This document shows positions 16,196 through 24,469 of a DNA stretch of 41,583 nucleotides, piece by piece. The notes below the pieces were generated by a model. The model saw nothing but the letters and a program-made list of their open reading frames with translations. It was not told the DNA's origin and did not search any database. Position numbers and translations under genes: made by a program. Positions within the stretch are counted from its first letter, which is position 1; each line of letters starts with the position of its first letter. Source of the stretch: Phycisphaerales bacterium (GTDB lineage: Bacteria; Planctomycetota; Phycisphaerae; Phycisphaerales; SM1A02); the NCBI GenBank assembly GCA_009691725.1, contig SIAP01000017.1, positions 1 to 41,583 of the forward strand. Direction: 5' to 3'.

Positions 16196-16642
16196 TCATG
16201 TCTTTGCCGCCGTCGAACGGGGCAATCCTGTCGCAACCACTGCGACTTCGCACAACAATGTTGCGAAGTAACACGCTCCCACCGCAGCAATAAATTGCGT
16301 GCGCGGACCACATTGGGCGAGGGAGTATATCGCGAAGCTCGCCAGCGGGGTCAGCAGTAATCGAATCACCGTTCCAGCGAGCCAGACGGTGACGAGGTCG
16401 ATCGCAGGGCGCGCCTTCCACGGTGCGACGATCAGCCATCCAACGAGCGAAACAGGCAAGACCGCGACAAACGCATGCGATGAAACCTGCCAACCAACCC
16501 AATCGAATTGAGGGGCGACGATCGTCCACACGCCAGCGACCGCGCCGCACCCGGCCGCCATCGCGAACATGACAGCGATCCAGCGGATCTTGATCGGTGG
16601 TCCAAACTTGAGGCTCGATGGAGTTGAGACATCACGGGTCAT
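16196..16642 (-). CDS. Small membrane protein, ATP synthase subunit I-like
   Basis: 148 residues with about four hydrophobic helices, at roughly 22-42, 52-72, 83-105 and 115-140. AtpI-like proteins assist c-ring assembly or magnesium handling in ATP synthase operons. Sequence similarity to AtpI cannot be judged by eye; the call rests on the membrane profile and on its place between atpZ and atpB. Its ATG overlaps the atpZ stop (ATGA, 4 nt) and no Shine-Dalgarno is visible, so translational coupling is likely. Confidence 0.65.
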   Translation of the reverse strand: MTRDVSTPSSLKFGPPIKIRWIAVMFAMAAGCGAVAGVWTIVAPQFDWVGWQVSSHAFVAVLPVSLVGWLIVAPWKARPAIDLVTVWLAGTVIRLLLTPLASFAIYSLAQCGPRTQFIAAVGACYFATLLCEVAVVATGLPRSTAAKT

Positions 16643-16959
16643 GCGTCGTCGTTCTTGGTGGAGGGATCCGCAAGCGGCATGGGGCGTGGGCGACCAGAGG
16701 CGCGATCGATTCTCTCGAGCGCTGAATTCAACTTGAGCGCACCGCGAATGAGCGTGTAGGTGGCGACGATGAGCCCCACTCCGGTCCCGATCATCGCGCC
16801 GATCATCTCATCGCCGAGCCAGAGTCCGATGCCCCATCCCAAGAAGGCGCCCGCGAGCATCTCGGACACAAACTGCCAGCCAAGCCCCATCATTTTCCAT
16901 CCGATGCGCATTTGCGCCTGCTCGCTCGAATCGCGCGAAGTGTTGGACTGGGGACTCAC
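16639..16959 (-). CDS. AtpZ/AtpI family protein, first gene of the ATP synthase operon
   Basis: 106 residues. Two hydrophobic helices carry the family pattern GWQFVSEMLAGAFLGWGIGLWLG and GAMIGTGVGLIVATYTLIRG. Members sit at the head of F-type ATP synthase operons and are thought to help assembly or magnesium transport. The GTG at 16959 is chosen because a TACTAT hexamer lies just 6 nt upstream, consistent with a leaderless message. The ATG at 16911 (MRIGWKMMGLG) is the alternative start. The charged C-terminus overlaps the next gene by 4 nt. Confidence 0.82.
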   Translation of the reverse strand: MSPQSNTSRDSSEQAQMRIGWKMMGLGWQFVSEMLAGAFLGWGIGLWLGDEMIGAMIGTGVGLIVATYTLIRGALKLNSALERIDRASGRPRPMPLADPSTKNDDA

Positions 16960-16965
16960 GCACAG

Positions 16966-16971
16966 ATAGTA
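16966..16971 (-). promoter_or_regulatory. Candidate -10 element of the ATP synthase operon
   Basis: TACTAT on the minus strand is separated by 6 nt from the GTG at 16959, so transcription would start at or next to the start codon. No convincing -35 at 17-bp spacing was found; TTGGTC lies 14 bp upstream. Confidence 0.4.
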
Positions 16972-17113
16972 GTGATGGAATTCGAGACCAACGCTCCGCG
17001 TGACGCCGCGCCCGCTCGGTTGCGCTGATCCCACCGGCGACGCGCCGAGAATCCCAAGTTCTTGGTGCTTTGGGCTCGCAACGCGGCGGACGCACGGGGG
17101 TCGAGAGACCCAC

Positions 17114-17119
17114 TATCCT
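17114..17119 (+). promoter_or_regulatory. Candidate -10 element of nuoI
   Basis: TATCCT lies 9 nt before the ATG at 17129 and no Shine-Dalgarno is present, consistent with a very short or absent leader. No -35 match was seen. Confidence 0.35.
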
Positions 17120-17128
17120 GCGACTCCC

Positions 17129-17686
17129 ATGCCGATGCGAGATGACGAAGTCGTTGATGTCACACCGAAGCCATTGACGCTGGTGGAGAGTCTCTTCGTG
17201 CCGAGCATCCTCCAAGGTCTCGGGACCACCCTTCGCCATTTCGTTGAGAATGTCGGACGCGATGGCACCACGAAGAAGAACCTTTGGGTTGTGCAGTACC
17301 CCGAACAGAAACGCGATGATCGACCCGTCGAACAAGGCGGTCAGTTTCGCCCCACCTTCCGTGGAGTGCATCGGCTCAACAAGGACGAGGATGGTCGAGT
17401 GCGCTGCGTGGCGTGTTTCATGTGCGCGACGGCCTGCCCCGCGAATTGCATCCACATTGTTGCCCAAGAGAGCCCGTGGGAAGACCGAGAGAAGTATCCA
17501 AAGCAGTTCGACATCGATGAGCTTCGCTGCATTTACTGCGGCATGTGCGAAGAGGCCTGTCCCGTCGACGCGATCGAACTGACACCGCATTACGAACTCA
17601 CTGGTCTCACCCGCGCAGAGATGATCTTTGACAAAGCGAAACTGCTCGAGGTCTACGACCAGACTGTCGCCGAAAAGCCGATGTGA
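17129..17686 (+). CDS. nuoI: NADH-quinone oxidoreductase subunit I (two 4Fe-4S clusters)
   Basis: 185 residues. It carries clusters N6a and N6b that pass electrons along the peripheral arm of complex I. Cluster cysteines are 93, 96, 99 and 103 (CVACFMCATACP) with Cys107, and 134, 137, 140 and 144 (CIYCGMCEEACPVDA). The N-terminus before the clusters (about 20-60) keeps the amphipathic segment LFVPSILQGLGTTLRHF seen in the family. ATG 17129 is chosen; the frame is open further upstream, but that part is not family-like. No other nuo gene lies in the window; its neighbours on both sides are on the opposite strand. The RPTFRGVHRL stretch is typical of NuoI. Confidence 0.93.
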   Translation: MPMRDDEVVDVTPKPLTLVESLFVPSILQGLGTTLRHFVENVGRDGTTKKNLWVVQYPEQKRDDRPVEQGGQFRPTFRGVHRLNKDEDGRVRCVACFMCATACPANCIHIVAQESPWEDREKYPKQFDIDELRCIYCGMCEEACPVDAIELTPHYELTGLTRAEMIFDKAKLLEVYDQTVAEKPM

Positions 17687-17689
17687 TTG

Positions 17690-17703
17690 GGGGGTGTGCC
17701 CCC
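17690..17703 (+). terminator. GGGGG/CCCCC hairpin after nuoI
   Basis: A 5-bp pure G:C stem around a TGTG loop begins 4 nt after the nuoI stop, in the gap between convergent genes. No T-tract follows, so termination is only possible. Confidence 0.3.
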
Positions 17704-17724
17704 TGCCCGCGATGCGAGGCAGCG

Positions 17725-17764
17725 GCGGGAGACCTGCATCATTTGCGGGAGACCTGCATCATTT
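17725..17764. repeat. 20-bp perfect tandem duplication at the 3' end of the AsmA-like gene
   Basis: The 20-bp unit beginning GCGGGAGACC and ending TGCATCATTT occurs at 17725-17744 and again at 17745-17764. The second copy contains the stop codon of the AsmA-like gene, so the repeat duplicated the gene's last codons into the intergenic gap without changing the protein. Confidence 0.95.
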
Positions 17765-20700
17765 GCCAAAGAGTCCCTTGAGCTTGTCGATCGCGCCGCC
17801 GATGTCCTTGATCCCCTTCTCAATCTGTTTCACATTGATCGCTGAAGCGTCGAAAACCAGTTTGACTTTGCTCGCGAGCGGTTCCTTCTTGCCGTTGACC
17901 TCGCCGAGCGGACCGCTGAGTGTGATGTCTGCTTGAACGAGCTCGCCCGGGTCGATCGGCAACTCTGCGATCGCCTCACTGAGTTTGACCATCGTCGCAG
18001 AGAGTGCGCCCGAGGCGCCTCCCACACTGCGCGCGAGAGATGCGAGTGGATAGCGACAGGTGATCGCGTTTGCGTATGGCGGTGTGCGCACAAGGTTGAT
18101 GTCGCCCGACAACTTCAGCGTCTGTTGCCACTGATTGCCCAGTTTTCCAGCGTGAATCACAAAGTCCCCGTAGGTGAGTTGGCCGCCGCGCACGGTCAAC
18201 AGGAGCGGATTGATTTCCGCTGGGATTGTCTCCGACTTGGCTTGCTGCGCGAGAAGCAAGACCCCGAGGACCTGATTGCTGCGCACGATTTCGACATTGC
18301 CGATTTCGATGCGCGCGTCAAGATCGAGCCCCGCGAGATTGCCATCGAGCGGATACGCAGCCTGCGAAAGCGTCACCACGATCGGCGGCGCAGTGCGAAT
18401 ATCGGCGAGTACTGGACTCACTGGTTCGAGAATGCGACGCCGCAGGGCGGAATTGAGTGTGAAGGTGCAGCGCAGGGGATTCGCTGGAGTCACGATCGCT
18501 TTCCCATTCGATAAGAGCAGGCTCGGTACTGCGACGTCGAGATACTGCGATTTGAGAGTCGCTGCAATTCGAGTCTCTTCGACGCCGTGAGCGTTTGCGA
18601 CGAGCGTTGTGTCAACGGTCGCATCCACGGTTGGACCGAGCGCTTCAACGAGTTGTCCTCCTTGACCTGCGACCGCATCAATCATGGCAGTCGCAACACC
18701 CTGCAACAGCGCATGGGCTGTCCATGCTGCTGCGCGTGGATTGAATGCACCGGTTGCGGTGACGAGTCGGACTCCTGAAGCGGTGGCAGCGATCGTCCCG
18801 CCTCGCATTCCGCCACTCGTGAGCGTGAGCGCGACCGAGTCTGCAACGCGCGATGACTGCAGCGTGACTTTCGTCTGAGCCACCGAGAATGTGGGCATTC
18901 CCTTGGGTTCGATGTCCAGTGCGGCAAGCGTCAGTGCTGCGTCGATCGCAGCATTGCTGATGCCACTCGATGGAAGCGTGAGGGCATTGATCGCAAGCGT
19001 TGCGTTGACATCACCCACGCGAGTCAGCGCCGCGGTGGCGTCCTGTGTTTCCTGCAACCAATCGACAAGCGCGAGCACCAGTGAGCCTGGCGCCTGCAGT
19101 TGCACTTGGCTCTCGCGCAGAGTCAACGGTTGATCGGATGCGCCAAAAAGTGCGCGCAAGTCTCCTGTGGCATCAACCGACAGAGACAGCGCACTCGCTG
19201 CGGACTCGTTCGCTTGGACCGTTCCACGCACGGATGCGGTGAGTGCCCTGGCGAGTTGTTGCGAACGAACCGAGACGGTCGTTGCGCCAACCGTGAGCTT
19301 TGACTTGCCTGCGGGAGTAACGCTGGTCGGTGCAAGAGCGATCGACGCATCGATCGATCCACTCTCGAGGTCTGCATTTCCAAGCGCGAGCGCAGTGATC
19401 TGGATCTCGGCGGCGATGTCGCCGAGTTGCGTGACGGCCAGCGGTGCGGAATCCGTCCCGTGCGCCCACTGCGCAAGCGCGAGTGCGAGTGGCCCTGGAG
19501 CTTTGATCGAGATGTGGCTGTCTGAAAGCACAAGCGGTTCGCCTGTTGCGCCGAGCAGCGAGTTCAGTTTCCCCTTCGCGTCGATCGAGAGAGCAAGCGC
19601 ACCTGCAGCGGCAGTCCCGACTGTGAAACTGCCCGCGACTGAAGCCTTCGCACGATCCGAAAGACGCGGACTGCTGATGGTCACGTTGAGTTGTTCAAAG
19701 GCAATCGGAGGGCGACCCGGCAGCGAGCACGATCCAGGCTCAATCACCGCAGTCATGACAGCGGACGCATCCTCCGCCTTCCCGTTCCATTTGAAAGTGT
19801 CAATGTCGACCGAACCAATGATGGATGGTCCACTGCCAAGTCTCAGAAGCGCAGCTGGAACATCGAGTGTCGCAGTCGTTTTGCGAAGTTCGAATCCTGA
19901 TGGGGTGAGCTCCCCTGCGCCGGTGAGCGTGCACCGTGGCAGCGTCGAATTGGCGGTGAATGAATCACCACGCGCGGTGCGATTGAAAGTGGCGCGCACT
20001 CGACCAGGTCCTGCCAACATCGGCGTGAGCTCGCCGGCATCGATCACCTTGGAAAGCGTCTCTCCAGCGGGCACGGTGATGTCGGCGGTCGATCGCCACG
20101 ACTCTGCGGAATCGTCGGCGGTGGCGAAGGTGGCAGAGATCGTTCCGGCGTCCGCTGCGCCATCGAACACCCGCGCACCAAGCGAGGCATCGATCCCACT
20201 GATGGTTCCGTCAGCGCGAGTCGTCAATGTGACGGTGGTCTTGAGCTGCGCCAGCGTGACGCCATGGGTCAGCCCCGGGCACCTGGCGATCTCGATGCGA
20301 TCGGACGAAATCGACGCGACGACTTTGGCTGGAACAATCCTTCCAACACGCAACTCCTGAAAACTCAATACCGCTGGCGCGATCAGGACTGCGAGATTGG
20401 ACGCACCAGCGGTCGCCACACTTGGAGGCGCGTACTTCGCGAGGACCGCTGGCGAAACGGTCACCGCGACTGAGATTGCTCCGGTGGAAAGACTTTCGTT
20501 GCTCCACGAACAACTGGTCGCAATCCGCGCTTCGCTCAACTGCAGCGAGATCGTCGCGTTGCCGGCATCGAACCCTCCATCGTTGTCGATCTGCGCCGCG
20601 ATCGACGAGATGTTGCACGAAGCGAGGGTCTCCTTGAGGTTGATCGGCAACCAGCTGGCAGTCGCCAGCGTGGACGCATCCAGATGGATCGTTCCCCTCG

Positions 20701-22234
20701 CGTGCGCAGCGTGGAGTGCAAAGCCCGTCGAATCACTGAGATTCGTGATGGTCTGGACCACTTGAAGAGGCACGCCATCCACCGACGAATCGACCTGGAG
20801 CTGCAGCGCGGTGGAAAGGTCTCGGCAACTCAGCTGCACGCGCGTCGCACCGACCGCGAGTGTGGTCGCGTGCTTCTCTTGGGTCACTGACGAGAGGCGA
20901 ACGGTCGCAGGCGCAAGTGTGATCGCAATCGATCCCGCAGCACCCTGCCATCGCGTCGCTGGAGAATCGCTCGACAGCGGCAGCGCAATCGCCGAACCGA
21001 CAACCGTGACCACGACGGGTGACTCGATGTCGATACTCGCTGCGACCAACGCAGGATCCACTGTCGCATGCACATTGAATTCGTCGAGTGTCAGCAGACG
21101 GCCCTCTTCATCCAGCGCGCCGCGTGCGGTGAGTCCGACCTTCGATGCCGCCACCTCGACCGATCCTGATCGCCCCTCGAAGGATGCACGCACCGTGAGG
21201 GACGGACCAATGTCGCGCGTCGCAAGAATTGTGGCGGGCAACCACGGTCGCAGTGCCGTCGTCGGAAGGTTGTCAACAACGATCTCCCCTGCAAGAGTCC
21301 GGAGCTTCTCGTCCATGGGGTTCGCTGCATCCAAACGCACCGACACTCGTGCAGATTCGCCCGTGGCGAGTTGAATCGTCGTTTTGCCATCCACCGCCAC
21401 CCCCGATGCGACTTTCTTCGAAGTGATCGCGAAAGAGAGTTCGCTGAACTCGAGCGCATCATCGGTCGCAGGAAGCACCAGTGCCGACGCCTGCACATTC
21501 ACATCGACCGATGCCTGTGCGAAGTCGATCGAACCATCACTTCCAAAGAGCTCATCGACGGATCCCTTGACGGAGAGCGATCCGCTCTTGGATCCCACAT
21601 GCGTTCCCGCCGAAAGGTCAATGCGAACTTCGCCACCATCGACGCTCAGCACTCCCGTGATGTCGCTCAACGAATTGACTTGACCCGACGCCGAACTCGT
21701 CGCCTTCACGGAGAGACCTGCAATCTCGATGCGGAATCCGTTGAGTTGCTGCTCCAGCGTCCTACCGCGTTCTGCGACTGCTGTGTTCACTTGTTCGACA
21801 GGGATCGGTGCCGGTGCGGCGGGATCGACGAAGATCTCCCGCAGCGATGTTGTTCCATCGACTCGGTACACCGTCGTGATCGAACCGCGAAGTGTGACGC
21901 GCGGCGGCTCTGACCCTCGCACCAGTCTGATGAGCCCATTCTGCGCGGTGACATCGACTGCGATCGATGCGCCATCTGCGCCGGTGATGGTGAGTCCAGA
22001 GATCGACTGCGGTCCACTCCACGAGAGCGAAAGTTCAGCCAGCGAAATCTCGCCTCGCACATGCGGTGCCGCGAAGTGCAGTGCGACGCTGCGACCGATC
22101 GATGACGACAACAGCACTGGAAGGAGAGCGACGACCGCACCAAGCAGAGCAACAACAGTGACTGCGATCGCGAGCATCCATCTGCGCCGACCCGAGTGCA
22201 CTGGAGAAAGAAGTGTTGGGTCGGGCGGCGTCAT
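17759..22234 (-). CDS. Very large AsmA-like protein with one N-terminal membrane anchor
   Basis: About 1491 residues. One membrane helix lies at about 19-42, after a basic RRR. The rest is a long Ser/Thr/Ala/Val-rich protein made of short beta-type segments (alternating hydrophobic/polar, e.g. SGLTITGADGASIAVD). This is the profile of AsmA/TamB-like proteins that span the periplasm and help place lipids or outer-membrane proteins. Two adjacent blocks of about 136 residues (roughly 880-1015 and 1016-1150) are clear repeats: LNSLLGATGEPLVLSDS against LRALFGASDQPLTLRES. The C-terminus is an amphipathic helix (IEKGIKDIGGAIDKLKGLFGK). ATG 22234 lies 10 nt after the nadA stop. AsmA-like assignment is by architecture; other giant beta-rich periplasmic proteins remain possible. 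Confidence 0.82.
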   Translation of the reverse strand: MTPPDPTLLSPVHSGRRRWMLAIAVTVVALLGAVVALLPVLLSSSIGRSVALHFAAPHVRGEISLAELSLSWSGPQSISGLTITGADGASIAVDVTAQNGLIRLVRGSEPPRVTLRGSITTVYRVDGTTSLREIFVDPAAPAPIPVEQVNTAVAERGRTLEQQLNGFRIEIAGLSVKATSSASGQVNSLSDITGVLSVDGGEVRIDLSAGTHVGSKSGSLSVKGSVDELFGSDGSIDFAQASVDVNVQASALVLPATDDALEFSELSFAITSKKVASGVAVDGKTTIQLATGESARVSVRLDAANPMDEKLRTLAGEIVVDNLPTTALRPWLPATILATRDIGPSLTVRASFEGRSGSVEVAASKVGLTARGALDEEGRLLTLDEFNVHATVDPALVAASIDIESPVVVTVVGSAIALPLSSDSPATRWQGAAGSIAITLAPATVRLSSVTQEKHATTLAVGATRVQLSCRDLSTALQLQVDSSVDGVPLQVVQTITNLSDSTGFALHAAHARGTIHLDASTLATASWLPINLKETLASCNISSIAAQIDNDGGFDAGNATISLQLSEARIATSCSWSNESLSTGAISVAVTVSPAVLAKYAPPSVATAGASNLAVLIAPAVLSFQELRVGRIVPAKVVASISSDRIEIARCPGLTHGVTLAQLKTTVTLTTRADGTISGIDASLGARVFDGAADAGTISATFATADDSAESWRSTADITVPAGETLSKVIDAGELTPMLAGPGRVRATFNRTARGDSFTANSTLPRCTLTGAGELTPSGFELRKTTATLDVPAALLRLGSGPSIIGSVDIDTFKWNGKAEDASAVMTAVIEPGSCSLPGRPPIAFEQLNVTISSPRLSDRAKASVAGSFTVGTAAAGALALSIDAKGKLNSLLGATGEPLVLSDSHISIKAPGPLALALAQWAHGTDSAPLAVTQLGDIAAEIQITALALGNADLESGSIDASIALAPTSVTPAGKSKLTVGATTVSVRSQQLARALTASVRGTVQANESAASALSLSVDATGDLRALFGASDQPLTLRESQVQLQAPGSLVLALVDWLQETQDATAALTRVGDVNATLAINALTLPSSGISNAAIDAALTLAALDIEPKGMPTFSVAQTKVTLQSSRVADSVALTLTSGGMRGGTIAATASGVRLVTATGAFNPRAAAWTAHALLQGVATAMIDAVAGQGGQLVEALGPTVDATVDTTLVANAHGVEETRIAATLKSQYLDVAVPSLLLSNGKAIVTPANPLRCTFTLNSALRRRILEPVSPVLADIRTAPPIVVTLSQAAYPLDGNLAGLDLDARIEIGNVEIVRSNQVLGVLLLAQQAKSETIPAEINPLLLTVRGGQLTYGDFVIHAGKLGNQWQQTLKLSGDINLVRTPPYANAITCRYPLASLARSVGGASGALSATMVKLSEAIAELPIDPGELVQADITLSGPLGEVNGKKEPLASKVKLVFDASAINVKQIEKGIKDIGGAIDKLKGLFGK

Positions 22235-22244
22235 CAGAGCGCAC

Positions 22245-23474
22245 TCAATCGACAAGCGCAGTTTTCTGGGTTGCAGCATTCGTCAACATGCGGTCGAGCG
22301 CGACGCGCGCCCACTCCCGTGCGTTTGGATGCACACGGATCTCGTTAAAAACCTTCCCCTGCGCCAGTCCATCGAGAACCCACGCAAGGTGCTGCTGATC
22401 GATGCGATACATGGTTGTGCACAGGCACTGACAGCCCGAGAGCATTTCGACACGCACGCCACGCTCCGCAGCTGCGCGCGCGAGTCGCGTCACAAGATGC
22501 ACTTCTGTCGCGACTGCGAAACTCGCTCCCGCCGGTGCATTCTCGATGGTTTTGATAATGAACTCCGTCGACCCAAACAGGTCCGACAGGTCGACGACTT
22601 GCTGTGCGCACTCGGGATGCACCACGATGGTCGTGCCATCTTTCCGCGCGCGGATCACAGCAACATGCTCTGGACGAAAGAGTTTGTGCACACTGCAGTG
22701 CCCAGCCCACAGGATCACATCGACTGCGCGCACTGCCTCGGCAGTCACTCCCCCGTGTGGCAGTTTGGGATCCCACAGTGCCGTTTGCGCCGACTGCTTC
22801 GACGTCACGGCATCGACTTCGGTGATCAGTCCGCGTGCGTGCGCTGTGTTCCTCCCCAGATGTTGATCGGGCAAGAAGAACACCTTGATCTTTTCTCCAC
22901 GCGCCTTGGGCTGATCTCCTCCAGCGAGCGCCCATGCAAAGACCTGATTGGCGTTGGAACTTGTGCAACACGCTCCGCCGTTCTTCCCAACGAACGCTTT
23001 GATTGCAGCGCTTGAATTGACATAGGTGATGGGAATGACCCGATACTTCTGCGACTGTTGCGGCGTGGTCCCAATCGATGCGTTGATGAACTCCCACGCA
23101 TCGACGGCGTCCTCATATGCCGCCATATCCGCCATCGAACATCCCGCTCCGAGGTCGGGAAGAATGACCCGCACCGATTCATCGGTCAACACATCTGCCG
23201 TCTCCGCCATGAAATGCACGCCGCAGAAGACGATGAACTCCGCCCCGCGTTGCGCGCATTCTGCGGCCGCAATCTGACTGAGTTTGAGGCTGTCTCCGAT
23301 GAAATCCGCGTGTTGGATCACATCGTCCTGCTGATAGTGATGACCCAATATCAAGAGTCGTGACCCCAACTCTTCGCGCCGCGCGGTGATCCATCGCGCA
23401 AGCTCCGCTGAGGGCGCTCCTCTATACCTCGCAGGAAGTTCTGGTTGCCAGAGCATGTGTGCAATTCTAGTCAT
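22245..23474 (-). CDS. nadA: Quinolinate synthase A
   Basis: 409 residues, somewhat longer than E. coli NadA. It condenses iminoaspartate with dihydroxyacetone phosphate to quinolinate for NAD synthesis, using a 4Fe-4S cluster. Three homologous modules are visible: LILGHHYQQDDVIQHADFIGDS at 41-62, the GVHFMAETADVL segment at 85-96, and the later CTSSNA and HPEC stretches. Probable cluster ligands are Cys112 (GAGCSMAD), Cys170 (CTSSNA) and a cysteine of the CQCLC cluster at 348-352. It leads a two-gene minus-strand unit with the AsmA-like gene and diverges from ispE with only 35 bp between starts. nadB and nadC are not in the window. Confidence 0.96.
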   Translation of the reverse strand: MTRIAHMLWQPELPARYRGAPSAELARWITARREELGSRLLILGHHYQQDDVIQHADFIGDSLKLSQIAAAECAQRGAEFIVFCGVHFMAETADVLTDESVRVILPDLGAGCSMADMAAYEDAVDAWEFINASIGTTPQQSQKYRVIPITYVNSSAAIKAFVGKNGGACCTSSNANQVFAWALAGGDQPKARGEKIKVFFLPDQHLGRNTAHARGLITEVDAVTSKQSAQTALWDPKLPHGGVTAEAVRAVDVILWAGHCSVHKLFRPEHVAVIRARKDGTTIVVHPECAQQVVDLSDLFGSTEFIIKTIENAPAGASFAVATEVHLVTRLARAAAERGVRVEMLSGCQCLCTTMYRIDQQHLAWVLDGLAQGKVFNEIRVHPNAREWARVALDRMLTNAATQKTALVD

Positions 23475-23491
23475 CGATCCGCCTGCTTCCC

Positions 23492-23497
23492 TATGAT
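23492..23497 (+). promoter_or_regulatory. Candidate -10 element of ispE
   Basis: TATGAT, five of six consensus bases, lies 12 nt before the ATG at 23510 inside the 35-bp nadA-ispE gap. A -35 at normal spacing would fall at the nadA start codon and does not match consensus. Confidence 0.4.
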
Positions 23498-23509
23498 TCG
23501 CCCCCCTGC

Positions 23510-24469
23510 ATGACCATCAACGCACATGACCACACCATGAGCCAATCTCTCCTTTGCCGAGCGCCAGCCAAACTGAATCTCGCGCTGTCCATCGGCGCAC
23601 CACAACCGACGAGTATGCCGAATCGCCCCACGATGCATCCACTGGCGAGTTGGATGGTGACGGTCGACCTCTTCGACGATCTCTACCTGCAGCGGTTGCC
23701 ACCACAGAGTTTCTCGCTCTTTGCAACCATTTGGCACAAGGACGCGCTGCGCCGCAGTGAGATTGACTGGTCGCTCTCCAAAGACTTGGTTCACCGCGCG
23801 CATGATGCGCTTGAGAAGTTCGTCGGCCTCGAACTGCCTGTGAAGAGTCGATTGGAAAAGCGAATTCCAGTCGGCGGAGGGCTTGGCGGTGGATCAAGCG
23901 ATGCCGCAGCGATGCTGCGTGGTCTCAATGAACTCTTCGCACTCGATGTCAGCGACGCCGATCTCGAGCGAATCGCAGCGACGGTCGGGTCGGATGTGCC
24001 ATTCTTGATTCGTGGTGGATCCGCATTCGTCGGCGGATTTGGCGATGTGATCGAGTCGCTCGGCGATCCTCCGCTGGTGCATGCGGTGCTGTTCTTTCCA
24101 GATGTGCAATGCCCAACGAGCAAGGTGTACGAGTGCTTTGATCAAACCGCTCCCGTCGCCGCTGTCCGAACCGAGCGGGTGCGAGCGCTCGCGGCACAGT
24201 CGACTGTGCACGCCCATGATCCCTTCAACGATCTCGCCGATGCGGCACAGCGCGTGGCACCGGCGATGGTCGACGACCTCAACGGAATTGCTGGGATTGC
24301 TGACATCCCCGTCCATGTGTGCGGAAGCGGGTCGAGTCTCTTCGTGATTTGCGCTGATGCGATGCATGCTGCGGCACTTGCCACGACCGCCTCGACACGC
24401 CTGCGCATCCCCGCCGTGGCGGTCACGACAACAGTTCCGCCGAAATCGAGCCCGAGTCTCATCCTATGA
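23510..24469 (+). CDS. ispE: 4-diphosphocytidyl-2-C-methyl-D-erythritol kinase
   Basis: 319 residues. It phosphorylates CDP-methylerythritol in the non-mevalonate isoprenoid pathway. It is a GHMP kinase with the N-terminal APAKLNLALSIG substrate segment at about 18-29 and the glycine-rich ATP loop PVGGGLGGGSSDAAAM at 120-135. The VGSDVPFLIRGGSAFVGGFGD stretch and a C-terminal VCGSGSSLF glycine motif complete the fold. ATG 23510 is taken; ATG 23537 (MSQSLLC) is also possible. Residues 30-45 add a short insertion. The stop overlaps the start of the M3 peptidase gene as ATGA. Confidence 0.94.
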   Translation: MTINAHDHTMSQSLLCRAPAKLNLALSIGAPQPTSMPNRPTMHPLASWMVTVDLFDDLYLQRLPPQSFSLFATIWHKDALRRSEIDWSLSKDLVHRAHDALEKFVGLELPVKSRLEKRIPVGGGLGGGSSDAAAMLRGLNELFALDVSDADLERIAATVGSDVPFLIRGGSAFVGGFGDVIESLGDPPLVHAVLFFPDVQCPTSKVYECFDQTAPVAAVRTERVRALAAQSTVHAHDPFNDLADAAQRVAPAMVDDLNGIAGIADIPVHVCGSGSSLFVICADAMHAAALATTASTRLRIPAVAVTTTVPPKSSPSLIL

